Source: Paludibacteraceae bacterium (GTDB lineage: Bacteria; Bacteroidota; Bacteroidia; Bacteroidales; Paludibacteraceae). Taken from it: a stretch of 64,000 bases of DNA. The position numbers and the translations under genes are program-made. Positions 35,329-43,954 of this stretch are shown here, in pieces (position 1 is the first letter of the stretch; every line of letters starts with the position of its first letter). The stretch lies in NCBI GenBank assembly GCA_024401535.1, contig JAKSKX010000010.1, positions 1 to 64,000 on the forward strand. Reading direction: 5' to 3'. Under the pieces are notes generated by a model. That model was not told the origin of the DNA. It made no database searches and saw only the letters and a list, made by a program, of their open reading frames with translations.

Positions 35329-35613
35329 ATGCAAGAGATACTAATGACTCCGGATGTGTGTATGCGATTCCTTGTGTGGTCGTATTACTACCACGATGTG
35401 CGTCCGGAAAAGAGAGTGAGCTACAAGGCTTGCGGAAAGTTTACAGATGCCGATGCAGAGCGTTTGGACGAACTGAAAGATATGCTTTTCAAGTGCTTCG
35501 AGGAGGATTCTGTGAACAGGGCATGCGAACAGTTCCACAAGGCAAAACTGCTTAGCGAACCGTGTCCTTTCCCTCAGTCCGAACTAGACAAGATGTTTGC
35601 AGGCGAGAAATAG
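35329..35613 (+). CDS. Small conserved-looking protein of unknown function
   Basis: The protein has 94 residues, is cytosolic and mostly helical. It contains FLVWSYYYHDVRPEKRVSY near residue 14 and a later helix with DADAERLDELKDMLFKCFEED; four cysteines are present. No family was recognised. Codon use and GC content match neighbouring core genes, which argues that it is real. It is monocistronic and bounded by terminators on both sides. Confidence 0.7.
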   Translation: MQEILMTPDVCMRFLVWSYYYHDVRPEKRVSYKACGKFTDADAERLDELKDMLFKCFEEDSVNRACEQFHKAKLLSEPCPFPQSELDKMFAGEK

Positions 35614-35630
35614 CATGAACTGAACAACGT

Positions 35631-35660
35631 ACGAGAGGGAGGCAAAAACCTCCCCCTCGT
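35631..35660. terminator. Bidirectional terminator
   Basis: Arms CGAGAGGGAGG and CCTCCCCCTCG close on CAAAAA. It separates the small gene from the convergent four-gene operon. Confidence 0.85.
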
Positions 35661-35681
35661 GTTTTGTGTTTGAAAATTAGT

Positions 35682-36818
35682 CTATAGTTCTTCCAGTTCA
35701 TCCATATCTCTCAGGATTTTGATTTCCCTGAACTGTTCCATCTCATCCATGCTGTAAATCAGCGTAAACTTGAAGCCTACTTTTTCATTGTATAGCAAAT
35801 TAAGTTTGTCATCTATAGTGATTAGGCTAAGTACAAAACCTATATCTTTTCTGGAAAGCCTCCTATGGTTGTACCTCTTGATTATCTTAAATTCTGTATA
35901 GTAATCATATTCTTCGAAATTGCGCAAGCTTCCGAAATCTTCGTTTCCCAGCTGTCCATTGAGGCGAAGTTCAGCTCCTATTTTTTCTTTGTTTCCCATA
36001 TTGTCCATTAAATAATAGCCAAGAAGACTTTGTCCCATAGACTTTTCCAGATAGCCGTCAGTAAGCTTTGATCCTTTAAAGATTTGGTATTTATATTTGC
36101 AGTGTGGGAACTTTATGGTACTGTATTTTTCCCTTGTTTTGAATATCCTTCCGACATTAAATTTTGTCAGTTGATTCTTGATGCCGTTTGCATCTTTGGG
36201 TACAACATATTTCAATGTATTTTCTATTAGTTCATCAATTTTATCTATGTCTTTATTATCTGGCTCTAACCAAACCTCTCCGCTTACTACATAGTTTTCT
36301 CCGTTATCGGAAACTTGGGCATTCAAATTTTTTATTGTTGGCTTATATATGGTTTTCAGCATCTCTCCGATTTGTATAGCCAGATTGTCCTGAACTTTTA
36401 TTGCATTTTGAGCAAAAACTTTGTTCAGTTTTACCTGTTGGACGATTAGATTGCCATCTAGCTCGCAAGAAATCTCATGTTGGGTTGCCCAAACCTTTAG
36501 AGGTTTCAGGGATACCGTAGATTGCACAGTTTGTGAATATAGTCCGTTTTCATCCTTCACGGCACTGCCAATTTCAGTATATTTTTTTATGCTGCCAGAC
36601 TTGACGGAAATCAATTCGTCCTTAACAATGCTGTCATTTTTGATGATTACATTTTCAGACACAAAACAGCCAAACGCTTGCTCTACGGCAATCTTCAATG
36701 CATTGGTAGTTGCTTTTTGAGGTGTTTCACCTATTCCAACTGTAACAAGTGTGACATTGTTGGAATATGAGTTAATCCATATCAAAAAACTTAGGCATAA
36801 TAAAATAAATTCCTTCAT
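35682..36818 (-). CDS. Secreted protein with FlgT-N/LPP20-like N-terminus (operon gene 4)
   Basis: Translated from ATG 36818 it has 378 residues with a signal peptide (MKEFILLCLSFLIWINSYS). The upstream in-frame extension would run into the previous gene's stop. Residues 20-90 read VTVGIGETPQKATTNALKIAVEQAFGCFVSE and continue with a Y-rich strand; this helix-plus-strand pattern resembles the N-terminal domain of flagellar FlgT and the LPP20 family. The central part has a second Asn/Val-rich beta domain (GEVWLEPDNKDIDK near 200) and the C-terminus is acidic. No function is known. It follows the 180-codon gene by 19 bp. Confidence 0.8.
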   Translation of the reverse strand: MKEFILLCLSFLIWINSYSNNVTLVTVGIGETPQKATTNALKIAVEQAFGCFVSENVIIKNDSIVKDELISVKSGSIKKYTEIGSAVKDENGLYSQTVQSTVSLKPLKVWATQHEISCELDGNLIVQQVKLNKVFAQNAIKVQDNLAIQIGEMLKTIYKPTIKNLNAQVSDNGENYVVSGEVWLEPDNKDIDKIDELIENTLKYVVPKDANGIKNQLTKFNVGRIFKTREKYSTIKFPHCKYKYQIFKGSKLTDGYLEKSMGQSLLGYYLMDNMGNKEKIGAELRLNGQLGNEDFGSLRNFEEYDYYTEFKIIKRYNHRRLSRKDIGFVLSLITIDDKLNLLYNEKVGFKFTLIYSMDEMEQFREIKILRDMDELEEL

Positions 36819-36837
36819 GATGCTAATTTTATTATAT

Positions 36838-37323
36838 TCATTTGCTATTGTTATCTTCTTCGATTGCCTTGAAATAGACAAATACTTTATGTTCGTTTTC
36901 GTCGTAAAAGCTGGAAAGCAGTTCCAGACTTTTGACGTAGCCGACGGAATTCTCGTTTATTTTTTCCATTACTTCCGTATCTGAGGTGCCATCTTCCCTT
37001 TCAGAAGTGTGAATGACAGTCTCCGCACTGACGAAAGAGCCGTTAAAGAATCTGCTGGCCTGAGACATTGCCTTTATTGAAGCTATTTTGTTCATTGTTA
37101 TGTCTCCTCCGCTATTCCTATATTTTGCAGGGTCAAGAACAACTACAGAGAGCAGGTATTTGCCATCGTAGTCATCTACTATTTTGACACCATCAAAGGC
37201 ACTGTTTCTATATAGGCGCTCTACGAAATTTGAGAGGTTTATTTTATCTTTATTTATAATTTGGCCTATGGCAACTATTGTAAATAAAGAGGCTACAAGT
37301 GTTGTTAAGATTTTTTTCACCAT
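36838..37323 (-). CDS. Secreted protein of unknown function (operon gene 3)
   Basis: From ATG 37323 it has 161 residues with a signal peptide (MVKKILTTLVASLFTIVAIG). The mature domain has a strand GKYLLSVVVLDPAKY then helix NKIASIKAMSQASRFFNGS, then a strand. This order echoes the FlgT/LPP20-like module in its neighbour. The start overlaps the end of the upstream gene by seven bases (ATGGTGA), so translation is coupled. No catalytic residues are evident. Confidence 0.8.
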   Translation of the reverse strand: MVKKILTTLVASLFTIVAIGQIINKDKINLSNFVERLYRNSAFDGVKIVDDYDGKYLLSVVVLDPAKYRNSGGDITMNKIASIKAMSQASRFFNGSFVSAETVIHTSEREDGTSDTEVMEKINENSVGYVKSLELLSSFYDENEHKVFVYFKAIEEDNNSK

Positions 37324-38351
37324 CCTTCTACATAGTTTGTGTTGCTGATAATTTGAGGTTGGTTGTTTCCGAATGCACAACCTACATTTTCTGCAGCGTC
37401 AATCAGTTTATCCATTAATTCTGTCTCATTGGCTTCTTTTATCCTGTATTGTTCCATTCTGTCATTATATACTTTCACCATAAAGTCCCAATTACGTTTC
37501 TCGATTTCCTCTTGTTTGGCTTCCTCTTTTGCCTCGTCGTCTCTTAATTTCTTGTTCATTGATTCCATCAGGTCATCAGCCTGTTGTGAGCAACGAGCCA
37601 AGGGATTGACTTTTGAAAGTATATTTAGGGCTTTTTCTGCGCAGTCGTAGTCTTGGCGCACCATCCATACGGAATTGGCTTCTTTGATTAGTTTCTTGCC
37701 TTGAATATCCATATAGTCGTAGTTGATTTCCACGGCTTTTTCTCTAGTCGTTCTATAGCATTCCTCGCATATATCAGGAACAGAAACTAACTCTGCAATG
37801 GCAGCCTCGTATTGTCCCTGTTTGGCTAGACGATCTGCCTCTATAAGAACTGAATTGCAATTTGAAGAATAATACTCCGCTATTTTCAATTTGCCGGATT
37901 CTATGCAAGTTTTTAATGCTTTGTTGGTTACGGGAATCTGGTTGATAGCCTTAATGTAAGCTTTGTTCTCGTTTGTTCCGATGCCAATTACATCAATTTG
38001 AGCTGACTCATATACCTTGTTGTCAATAATGTCTCCGATATAAAACGAAATGTTCAGTTTTATAGATATTCTTGCTGGTGATGTTGCAACTATGTTTTTT
38101 TCAACAACATTCACTTTTGAAGTGAACACGAATCTGTTTGTTAATCCATTATTGGTAAGTCCATTGCCGTTAAATGACACAATTTTGTCCAATTTGTCCT
38201 GAAGTTGTGACGCTGCCTCTTGGGGTATATCCTCGTTGGCGGGAAGTATTGCTCTGATGGACACTTTCTTTGTGTCGTTTATGACATCTGCACTGCCGTT
38301 TAGTGCAAATAGGGACATCAACAATAGAATAATGAAATTTTTCATAACCAT
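37317..38351 (-). CDS. Secreted protein with C-terminal coiled coil (operon gene 2)
   Basis: The protein has 344 residues (342 if the second ATG at 38345 is used). The signal peptide is MKNFIILLLMSLFALNGSA. The first half is beta-rich (SIRAILPANEDIPQEAASQLQ, a CsgG/LPP20-like strand-helix pattern with ENKAYIKAINQ near 135). The second half has TPR-like helices with paired cysteines (CEECYRTTREKAVEI) and an acidic/basic coiled coil near 275-300 (DDEAKEEAKQEEIEKR). It begins one base after the stop of gene 1. Function unknown. Confidence 0.8.
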   Translation of the reverse strand: MVMKNFIILLLMSLFALNGSADVINDTKKVSIRAILPANEDIPQEAASQLQDKLDKIVSFNGNGLTNNGLTNRFVFTSKVNVVEKNIVATSPARISIKLNISFYIGDIIDNKVYESAQIDVIGIGTNENKAYIKAINQIPVTNKALKTCIESGKLKIAEYYSSNCNSVLIEADRLAKQGQYEAAIAELVSVPDICEECYRTTREKAVEINYDYMDIQGKKLIKEANSVWMVRQDYDCAEKALNILSKVNPLARCSQQADDLMESMNKKLRDDEAKEEAKQEEIEKRNWDFMVKVYNDRMEQYRIKEANETELMDKLIDAAENVGCAFGNNQPQIISNTNYVEGW

Positions 38352-38352
38352 G

Positions 38353-39339
38353 CTATTTTTCTCCTAATACAATAATGGCTTCACCCAAACCTCTTACCAT
38401 CACCTTGCTTGAGATTTCAAAAGGAGGCTTCTGCAAATATTTCCTTAGTTTTGTGGCAAATGCCCTGGCATCCATAGCATTACCGTTTTCGTCAAACAAT
38501 GGAATCTTTACCTGTTCAAACTGGGCAAAGCTTTCAGTTCCGTCTGACAAGCTGAAGCTGGACTTGACAGTATTTTCCCTTAACCATTTTTGAATGCAGT
38601 CTGTCAATTCCTCCCCATCGTATTCTGTTTCCAAATCATTCTCCCAGGAATCCCACTTTTTTACAGTAAGTAGAATTTCTCTTCCATTTTTTTCTTGCTC
38701 CTTAAAATAAGAAACTAGTTGAAGGTTGAACTCTGAAACATATTCCTTTACAGCATTTTCTAGAAGGACAGGAATTTCCATTGTGTTCTCCTTGTCCCTT
38801 GTGGTTCCGTATGCTGTGGCTATTCTTTTGCTTGTGTAGCTGTCAAAGGCTTCTAATGAGAATGTGACGCTCCTCATGTTGTCTGGAAGCTTGTTTATTT
38901 CCCAGTCTATCTGGAGAATAATATCTGTCTTGGTCTTTCGTTTGAGAATATCGAGTGGACTTTCCTCCATGAATGCGCCCCCCTTACTCATTGCTATATT
39001 CCCTTCGGCTGTTCTGGTACTGATATTCTTCAACTCTTGCTCGCAATCCTTTATGCTATATCCCAGAGAGGTCATTGTTTGGCCAAGTTTGGCTATAACG
39101 CCTTTGATTTCGTAGTCTTGTTGGAATGCTGTCTGATAGTCTGGGACAACAACTTTCGTTCCTTGGTCGTTGAATGTTGTAGTATAAATTCTTTGGCTGC
39201 ACCAATGGTCACTGGGAAGAATCATCAGTGTCGGTTTCTTCCCCTTTTGGGCATAGGCGCAAGAGAATGCATATACAAATGCAATGATAAGCAGTGCTGT
39301 TATTTTGAAATGCCTGCAAGTCGTAGATTTACAATCCAT
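38353..39339 (-). CDS. DUF6175-like secreted protein (operon gene 1)
   Basis: The protein has 328 residues with a signal peptide ending near CAYA-QK (residue 30). The mature start KPTLMILPSDHWCSQRIY and the following region fit, from memory, the Bacteroidetes family DUF6175; this is a moderate-confidence assignment. The region 120-200 (KTDIILQIDWEINKL, LEAFDSYTSKRIATAYGTT) has the alternating pattern of the CsgG/LpoB/TolB-like fold used by outer-membrane-associated proteins. It is the promoter-proximal gene of four. No membrane segments are present beyond the signal peptide. Confidence 0.8.
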   Translation of the reverse strand: MDCKSTTCRHFKITALLIIAFVYAFSCAYAQKGKKPTLMILPSDHWCSQRIYTTTFNDQGTKVVVPDYQTAFQQDYEIKGVIAKLGQTMTSLGYSIKDCEQELKNISTRTAEGNIAMSKGGAFMEESPLDILKRKTKTDIILQIDWEINKLPDNMRSVTFSLEAFDSYTSKRIATAYGTTRDKENTMEIPVLLENAVKEYVSEFNLQLVSYFKEQEKNGREILLTVKKWDSWENDLETEYDGEELTDCIQKWLRENTVKSSFSLSDGTESFAQFEQVKIPLFDENGNAMDARAFATKLRKYLQKPPFEISSKVMVRGLGEAIIVLGEK

Positions 39340-39364
39340 AGTCGTCTAATATTAAAATTCGTTC

Positions 39365-39372
39365 CAAAGGTA
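39365..39372 (-). promoter_or_regulatory. Minus-7 box of the four-gene operon
   Basis: The minus strand reads TACCTTTG 25 bp before the ATG at 39339, giving a leader of about 20 nt. The minus-33 box is unclear. Confidence 0.55.
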
Positions 39373-39537
39373 AACCTTATGAAGGAATACTTAACGATCC
39401 TTTTTGGTCCTTTTTGGCGGTTGTCTCGTTATCAAGTTCCCTAATAAAAAATGACAATGGGATTGGAATCAATATCGTTTCATAATAATATGTGATGTGT
39501 AAGAGTGCAGTTTTAGTCTATGGAAGTCATATACAAA

Positions 39538-39572
39538 GCGTGAGGGGGAAGCAGAAGCCTCCCCCTCACGCT
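39538..39572 (-). terminator. Terminator of the CotH gene
   Basis: A 13-bp stem has arms AGCGTGAGGGGGA and TCCCCCTCACGCT and loop AGCAGAAGCC. The T tract is short (TTTG), so it may act mainly as a stable 3' end. Confidence 0.75.
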
Positions 39573-39590
39573 GTATTTGGACTGTGTATT

Positions 39591-42500
39591 TTACTGCTTT
39601 ACAATCTTTACGAAAATGTCGTTAATTTTCAGCATATAGACACCTGTAGGGTAGTCTCCGCCAAACATCATGCCTTCGTATGCAACTCCGGATTCGATGA
39701 CCTGACCAATCATGTTTGTGACTATATACTCGCCCTCTGCGTTCAAAGTCCATTGGCTTGAAGCGGGGTTAGGGTAAACCAGTTCTGAAGCTAGAGTCTC
39801 GTCAAGATCGGCAATGACAATGTCTTTTGTACAAACCAGAGAACCGTTTGCTTCACGTGGTGAAGCGATTTGTCTGTCTATTCTGTCGCTTGAAGAGCAT
39901 GCGTCGAAAACCTTTGCATCGCTTGAACCGTCAGAACTCTTTCCGTAGGATCCGTCACGGTCGTGGAGCTGGTATGTAATCTCGTCAATCTTTTCCTCCT
40001 TGCCCATGTATGGAATGACAAGAGAAAGTTTCTGAGGAGTGGCTGCGCTCAACTTGAATGCAAGGTGCAGAGGTCCGGCAGCCTGGTCTTTGTCTGCCCA
40101 AACTATAACTCTGCCGTGAGCAGGAATTATGGTTGAAGAGTAGTCGTAAGGGAATTCCGAAGTCTTGCCCGAAGTCTCGTTTCTGATGATTATTCCTGCC
40201 AAGTCAATATCGTGGTTCTCTGCGTTATAGATTTCAATCCAGTCCGGCTTTGATCCGTATTCGTCCTCGGTGCTTCCGTTCGATGCACAAACCTCGTTGA
40301 TGAACAGTCTAGGAATCTTGAACTCGGAGTCAGCCGCAAGAACAACTTCGATGTCTGCACCTTCGTTGGTAACCTTGCCCAAATAGTAGTCGTTGCTGTT
40401 GCTTATTGTCTCTCCGTTCACAATCCATTCCTTTATCTTGTAGCCGGCAGGGACTCTCACCTCGACCTTTATTCTTTCACCGACGAAAAGTTTTCTGTCA
40501 TAGGTGCTGTTCTTCTGCTCGATTTTGTTTACCCAGAACTTGTATTCCGGAGTATTTCCATTGAAGTTCATTCTAACCTTGACATCAGCCTTGCTAGCCT
40601 CAACACTGTAGTAGTTGACAAGCTGTTTCTCGATGATTCCTGCGCGTTGAGTGGCGAAAGTTAGCATGCTCTCTATTCCGCTCTCGTACTGCTGCTGTGA
40701 GCCACCTCCCAGGCTGTTGTCCCTCATCATGGCGCAGGCCTCTTCCTTAGTCAACTGCTTGATAGAGTCCAGAACTGTATTTATGCGAGCCTCGCTGAAC
40801 TGAGTTTCAAGCAGGTATGTGTATCTGTCGAGGAACTTGTATTTGAAGTCCTCGTTCTGCATACATGACTTGAAGAGCGTGCAGTACTTTTGGTCAACAG
40901 TCGAAGTTCCGCCGAAACCGCCACCGAAGCCGCCCCAGTTTCCTCCGCCGAATCCAGGCATTCCGCCGGGACCTGCAGGACCACCTGGAGTTTGCTGGCT
41001 GTTGTCAGTGGCATTACCAGTGGTTGTGAAAAGGAGCATATTGTTGTTCACGTTTGTATGCTGAGACATTCCGAAGTCAACGTCAAAGAGAATCCATCGG
41101 AACTTTCCTCCGTCCTTCTTTCTCCACAGCTTTGTGTTGTTGTTCACCCAGTCTGTGTTTGCCACGAACTGCTGAATAATCTGGTAGTCGATGTACTCGT
41201 CAATGTCCATCATTTCTCCAAGTTTGTCAAAGAAGTCTGCGTCGGAATTGTGTGACTGTGCATAGCTCTCCATGTTATAGTAGGCCTCGTCAGTTCCGAT
41301 TTCTGCCACGTACTTGCCCAAGTCCTTCATAACTCTCAAGTATTCGATTTCGTCCTCGTCAAGTCCGTAGTTTGAATAAACGTAGTCCTCGTCAGTTCTT
41401 TCGCGAAGTCCCATCAATCCCTTGTACTCACCGTTAAGGAAGTATGCAACCGGCTGATAGGCCTGATAATCGACATTCATTCCCTTGGCAAGAGACTGCA
41501 TGAAACCGTCTCGCCATCGAGGGTACAAATACCAGCCGTTACCGCCGTTTCTTAGAGCCAAAGCCTTGTATTTTGTGTAGGTTCTGTCGGCAAAGAACTT
41601 AGTATATTGGAACTTGTTGCTTCCAGTTCTCTTGTTAGCCTTTATCTTGAAACTTTTGACATTGTGTGAACGAGAACATCCACCGAAAACTCCCACTTCC
41701 ACCTCCTGGCTGTCAACGACCTTTCCATCGACAATGTACTCGAAGTTTGCAGGACGCATCCACTCCTGGTTGTAGTTTGCGTTTCCGTTGTAGTCGCTCG
41801 AGCAAGCTGAAGGTGCTCCGTTGTTACCCTTGACACAGATGCCGAGCTTGTCGCCATAGAAGTGGTCTCTGTCCGAGTTTATGGAAACGACAGGCAGGTT
41901 CGAGCGTCCGCACGATGCGTAGATGCTTTCTGTGAACAGAAACGAACCGGTTACGACGTCGCTGTATATAGCATCGTCCTTGAAGGCTCTAGCTCTCACG
42001 ACAGTGGTTTTGTTTATAGAGATTGGCGACTCGTAGAGGGTTCCTTTCTCGAGAGTTGGAATGCTTCCGTCAAGAGTATAGTAAATCTTTGCGCCTGAAG
42101 TAGGGCACTGCAGCTGTACGGTTGCGTTGCCACCATTAACAATTCCAGGATTAGTGCCGCTGAAAGTCGGAGCCGAAACCCTGTCCTCAATCTTGTAGGC
42201 AGGTGTGTTGTCCTTTCCCGGAGAAGGAATCATGTAGCCGTCATCAGCATAAGAGACGTGCGGGAACTGTTTCGGGTATTCAATGGAAATTGTCTGCGAA
42301 CCATTTGTAAGGATAAGCTTTCCGGCATCGGCAGTAAGCTTCTCTGGAACGCTTCCTATATAGACCGGATTGACATTTTGTGCATTGTTGCCGTTAGTCT
42401 CCTCCTTGCCAAAGAACAGCAGGTTATAGCCTTTCTTGATTACGTGGGACTGAGAAAGTCGAATAGACCAAGAGACTTTGCCCTCCTTTTCGTTTGTTAC

Positions 42501-42713
42501 AGTCCATCCGTTCAGGTCGATGTTTTCGCCATCGTTATAGATTTCAACATAGCCGTTGTAGTCATATTTGTCGCTGACGATAGTAGAGATGTTGCTCGGC
42601 ATTATCTCTGTGATTTTGATTCCTGCAAAAGAACTTGCAGCTGTCAGTGTGCAAGTGGACACCAAAAGTGATTTAGCTAACCCACTAAATAAATTAATGT
42701 TTTTGTATCTCAT
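39591..42713 (-). CDS. CotH-kinase/LTD surface protein with type IX sorting tail
   Basis: The protein has 1,040 residues. After a signal peptide (cut near SFA-GI) come: a lamin-tail domain (30-130, EIMPSN then GYVEIYNDGENIDLNGW), a chitobiase-C/Fn3-like domain (190-265, IYYTLDGSIPTLE), a CotH spore-coat-type kinase domain (275-700; GLRERTD near 430, NNNTKLWRKKDGGKFRW then ILFDVDFGMSQH near 530-550), a Gly-rich insert near 575-600, a second lamin-tail domain (815-930), and a C-terminal sorting domain (VYPNPASSQWTLNAEG; TGVYMLKI). CotH domains phosphorylate proteins in spores; here export to the cell surface is expected. The substrate is unknown. Confidence 0.9.
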   Translation of the reverse strand: MRYKNINLFSGLAKSLLVSTCTLTAASSFAGIKITEIMPSNISTIVSDKYDYNGYVEIYNDGENIDLNGWTVTNEKEGKVSWSIRLSQSHVIKKGYNLLFFGKEETNGNNAQNVNPVYIGSVPEKLTADAGKLILTNGSQTISIEYPKQFPHVSYADDGYMIPSPGKDNTPAYKIEDRVSAPTFSGTNPGIVNGGNATVQLQCPTSGAKIYYTLDGSIPTLEKGTLYESPISINKTTVVRARAFKDDAIYSDVVTGSFLFTESIYASCGRSNLPVVSINSDRDHFYGDKLGICVKGNNGAPSACSSDYNGNANYNQEWMRPANFEYIVDGKVVDSQEVEVGVFGGCSRSHNVKSFKIKANKRTGSNKFQYTKFFADRTYTKYKALALRNGGNGWYLYPRWRDGFMQSLAKGMNVDYQAYQPVAYFLNGEYKGLMGLRERTDEDYVYSNYGLDEDEIEYLRVMKDLGKYVAEIGTDEAYYNMESYAQSHNSDADFFDKLGEMMDIDEYIDYQIIQQFVANTDWVNNNTKLWRKKDGGKFRWILFDVDFGMSQHTNVNNNMLLFTTTGNATDNSQQTPGGPAGPGGMPGFGGGNWGGFGGGFGGTSTVDQKYCTLFKSCMQNEDFKYKFLDRYTYLLETQFSEARINTVLDSIKQLTKEEACAMMRDNSLGGGSQQQYESGIESMLTFATQRAGIIEKQLVNYYSVEASKADVKVRMNFNGNTPEYKFWVNKIEQKNSTYDRKLFVGERIKVEVRVPAGYKIKEWIVNGETISNSNDYYLGKVTNEGADIEVVLAADSEFKIPRLFINEVCASNGSTEDEYGSKPDWIEIYNAENHDIDLAGIIIRNETSGKTSEFPYDYSSTIIPAHGRVIVWADKDQAAGPLHLAFKLSAATPQKLSLVIPYMGKEEKIDEITYQLHDRDGSYGKSSDGSSDAKVFDACSSSDRIDRQIASPREANGSLVCTKDIVIADLDETLASELVYPNPASSQWTLNAEGEYIVTNMIGQVIESGVAYEGMMFGGDYPTGVYMLKINDIFVKIVKQ

Positions 42714-42764
42714 AGAATATGGTGTTAGATTGTATAGTTAGGTTCGACAATCGAATGCCGATAA

Positions 42765-42808
42765 AGAATTCGAGTCAATGTTCATATCGACGAGAGAATT
42801 CGAGTCAA
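42765..42808 (-). repeat. Paired 14-bp direct repeats in the CotH leader
   Basis: The 14-mer with core GAATTCGAGTCAA occurs at 42765-42778 and 42795-42808, exactly 30 bp apart. The second overlaps the promoter box at 42806-42813. A TTCGA/TCGAA inverted pair lies nearby at 42742-42754. They could be operator or RNA-binding sites. Confidence 0.6.
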
Positions 42809-42813
42809 ATATA
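42806..42813 (-). promoter_or_regulatory. Minus-7 box of the CotH gene
   Basis: The minus strand reads TATATTTG; the predicted leader is about 85 nt and holds both 14-bp repeats. No good minus-33 box is seen, which would fit a need for an activator. Confidence 0.55.
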
Positions 42814-42907
42814 GCATTAAATTTTGTGCGGTTGTTCACCGACATTTAAAAAAGTGACAAGTTCCAGGCAAATAGATATTGTAGAACATGTTTTAAGTTA
42901 GTATGCA

Positions 42908-42942
42908 CAAAAAAAAGGACGAAGCATTAGACTCGCTTCGCC
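42908..42942 (-). terminator. Terminator of the SIMPL gene
   Basis: Arms CGAAGC and GCTTCG are extended by G-C pairs across one mismatch and followed on the minus strand by eight T. Confidence 0.8.
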
Positions 42943-42968
42943 CTTGAATGTTTCACTTGTAAAAAAGT

Positions 42969-43700
42969 TTACTCTTTTATAATATACACAGCGTGAACTG
43001 TTACGCTTACCTTCTTTTCTATATCGTGCTCGTTCCAGTCGTTTCCGTTGATGTCAGTGATGCGGAACTGTCCCACGTCGATGCGCTTGATAGCTCTGAA
43101 TCCGTCAGAGAAACCATTGATAAGTTTAGTTGCACGGATTTTTGCATTCTCTGTCGCGGCATCAATAAGCTCCAACTTCAAAGGCTCGATAATCGAGTCA
43201 GAGATAGAGAATACAGGGGTGGAAACCGAAACGTCAACTCCCTTGGTAATAAGGTTTGTGATGTCTGTGGCAACATCGCGCATCTTATAGACAAGGTTGC
43301 TGTTTACAGTAATCTTTTGGTAAACTTTTGTTCCTATTCTGCGCTGACCTACATAGTCTCCTGACTGAGAGTATATGCTCTCGAATATACCCTCTGAGTC
43401 CAACTCTCCCCACTTGTAGTCGTTGAATCCGTTGTCCTTCAAGTAGTTTTCTACAACTTTCTTCTTTTCGGGAAGTTTCTCGAAGCCTTCTTCTCTTGTT
43501 CCGGCGTTGACGCTGACATTTACAGAGAACACGCCCTTGTCAGCCTTCAAGTTCTTGATTCCGTAACCCGTTACAGTTGCAGTGTGTTCGCCTGCGCCGG
43601 AACTTCTCACTGCAGCGGCAAGGTTTAGTGCATGAGCCATTATGGCAACACCGATGATAAAGCATACGCCCAAAATAATCAAACCCCAATTAGATTTCAT
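42969..43700 (-). CDS. SIMPL domain protein (YggE-like)
   Basis: The protein has 243 residues. A single N-terminal membrane segment (WGLIILGVCFIIGVAIMAHAL) anchors a periplasmic SIMPL/DUF541 domain. The family pattern is clear: ATVTGYGIKNLKADKGVFSV, VVENYLKDNGFNDYKWGEL, YQKITVNSNLVYKMRDVATDI, and DAATENAKIRATKLI. YggE-type proteins in proteobacteria are linked to oxidative and envelope stress, but the molecular role is unclear. It is monocistronic. A weak box TATTTTCG lies at 43740-43747 on the minus strand. Confidence 0.9.
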   Translation of the reverse strand: MKSNWGLIILGVCFIIGVAIMAHALNLAAAVRSSGAGEHTATVTGYGIKNLKADKGVFSVNVSVNAGTREEGFEKLPEKKKVVENYLKDNGFNDYKWGELDSEGIFESIYSQSGDYVGQRRIGTKVYQKITVNSNLVYKMRDVATDITNLITKGVDVSVSTPVFSISDSIIEPLKLELIDAATENAKIRATKLINGFSDGFRAIKRIDVGQFRITDINGNDWNEHDIEKKVSVTVHAVYIIKE

Positions 43701-43842
43701 AGTTTTTATTGTTTTTAGATATTGTATCGTATTATGATGCGAAAATATTCAATATTTTTGATTTGGAGCGCAAATTGTTGTTAAAAATCGTGTGAACATT
43801 TAAAAATCAACAAGGTGTAACTGCGCTTTCAAAAAAAAGTAC

Positions 43843-43850
43843 TAAGTTTG
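43843..43850 (+). promoter_or_regulatory. Promoter of rpiB and the GH9 gene
   Basis: TAAGTTTG followed by CCCCGATT. The leader would be about 100 nt. The downstream CCCCGA matches that at the gldE promoter. Confidence 0.6.
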
Positions 43851-43954
43851 CCCCGATTGAATTTCAAATCGGCGAGAATGTTTTGTTGTTTCAAGTATGG
43901 CGACAATAAAATGTTGTCAAGATAACATTAAGTGAAAAAAACAATAAATAAAAT

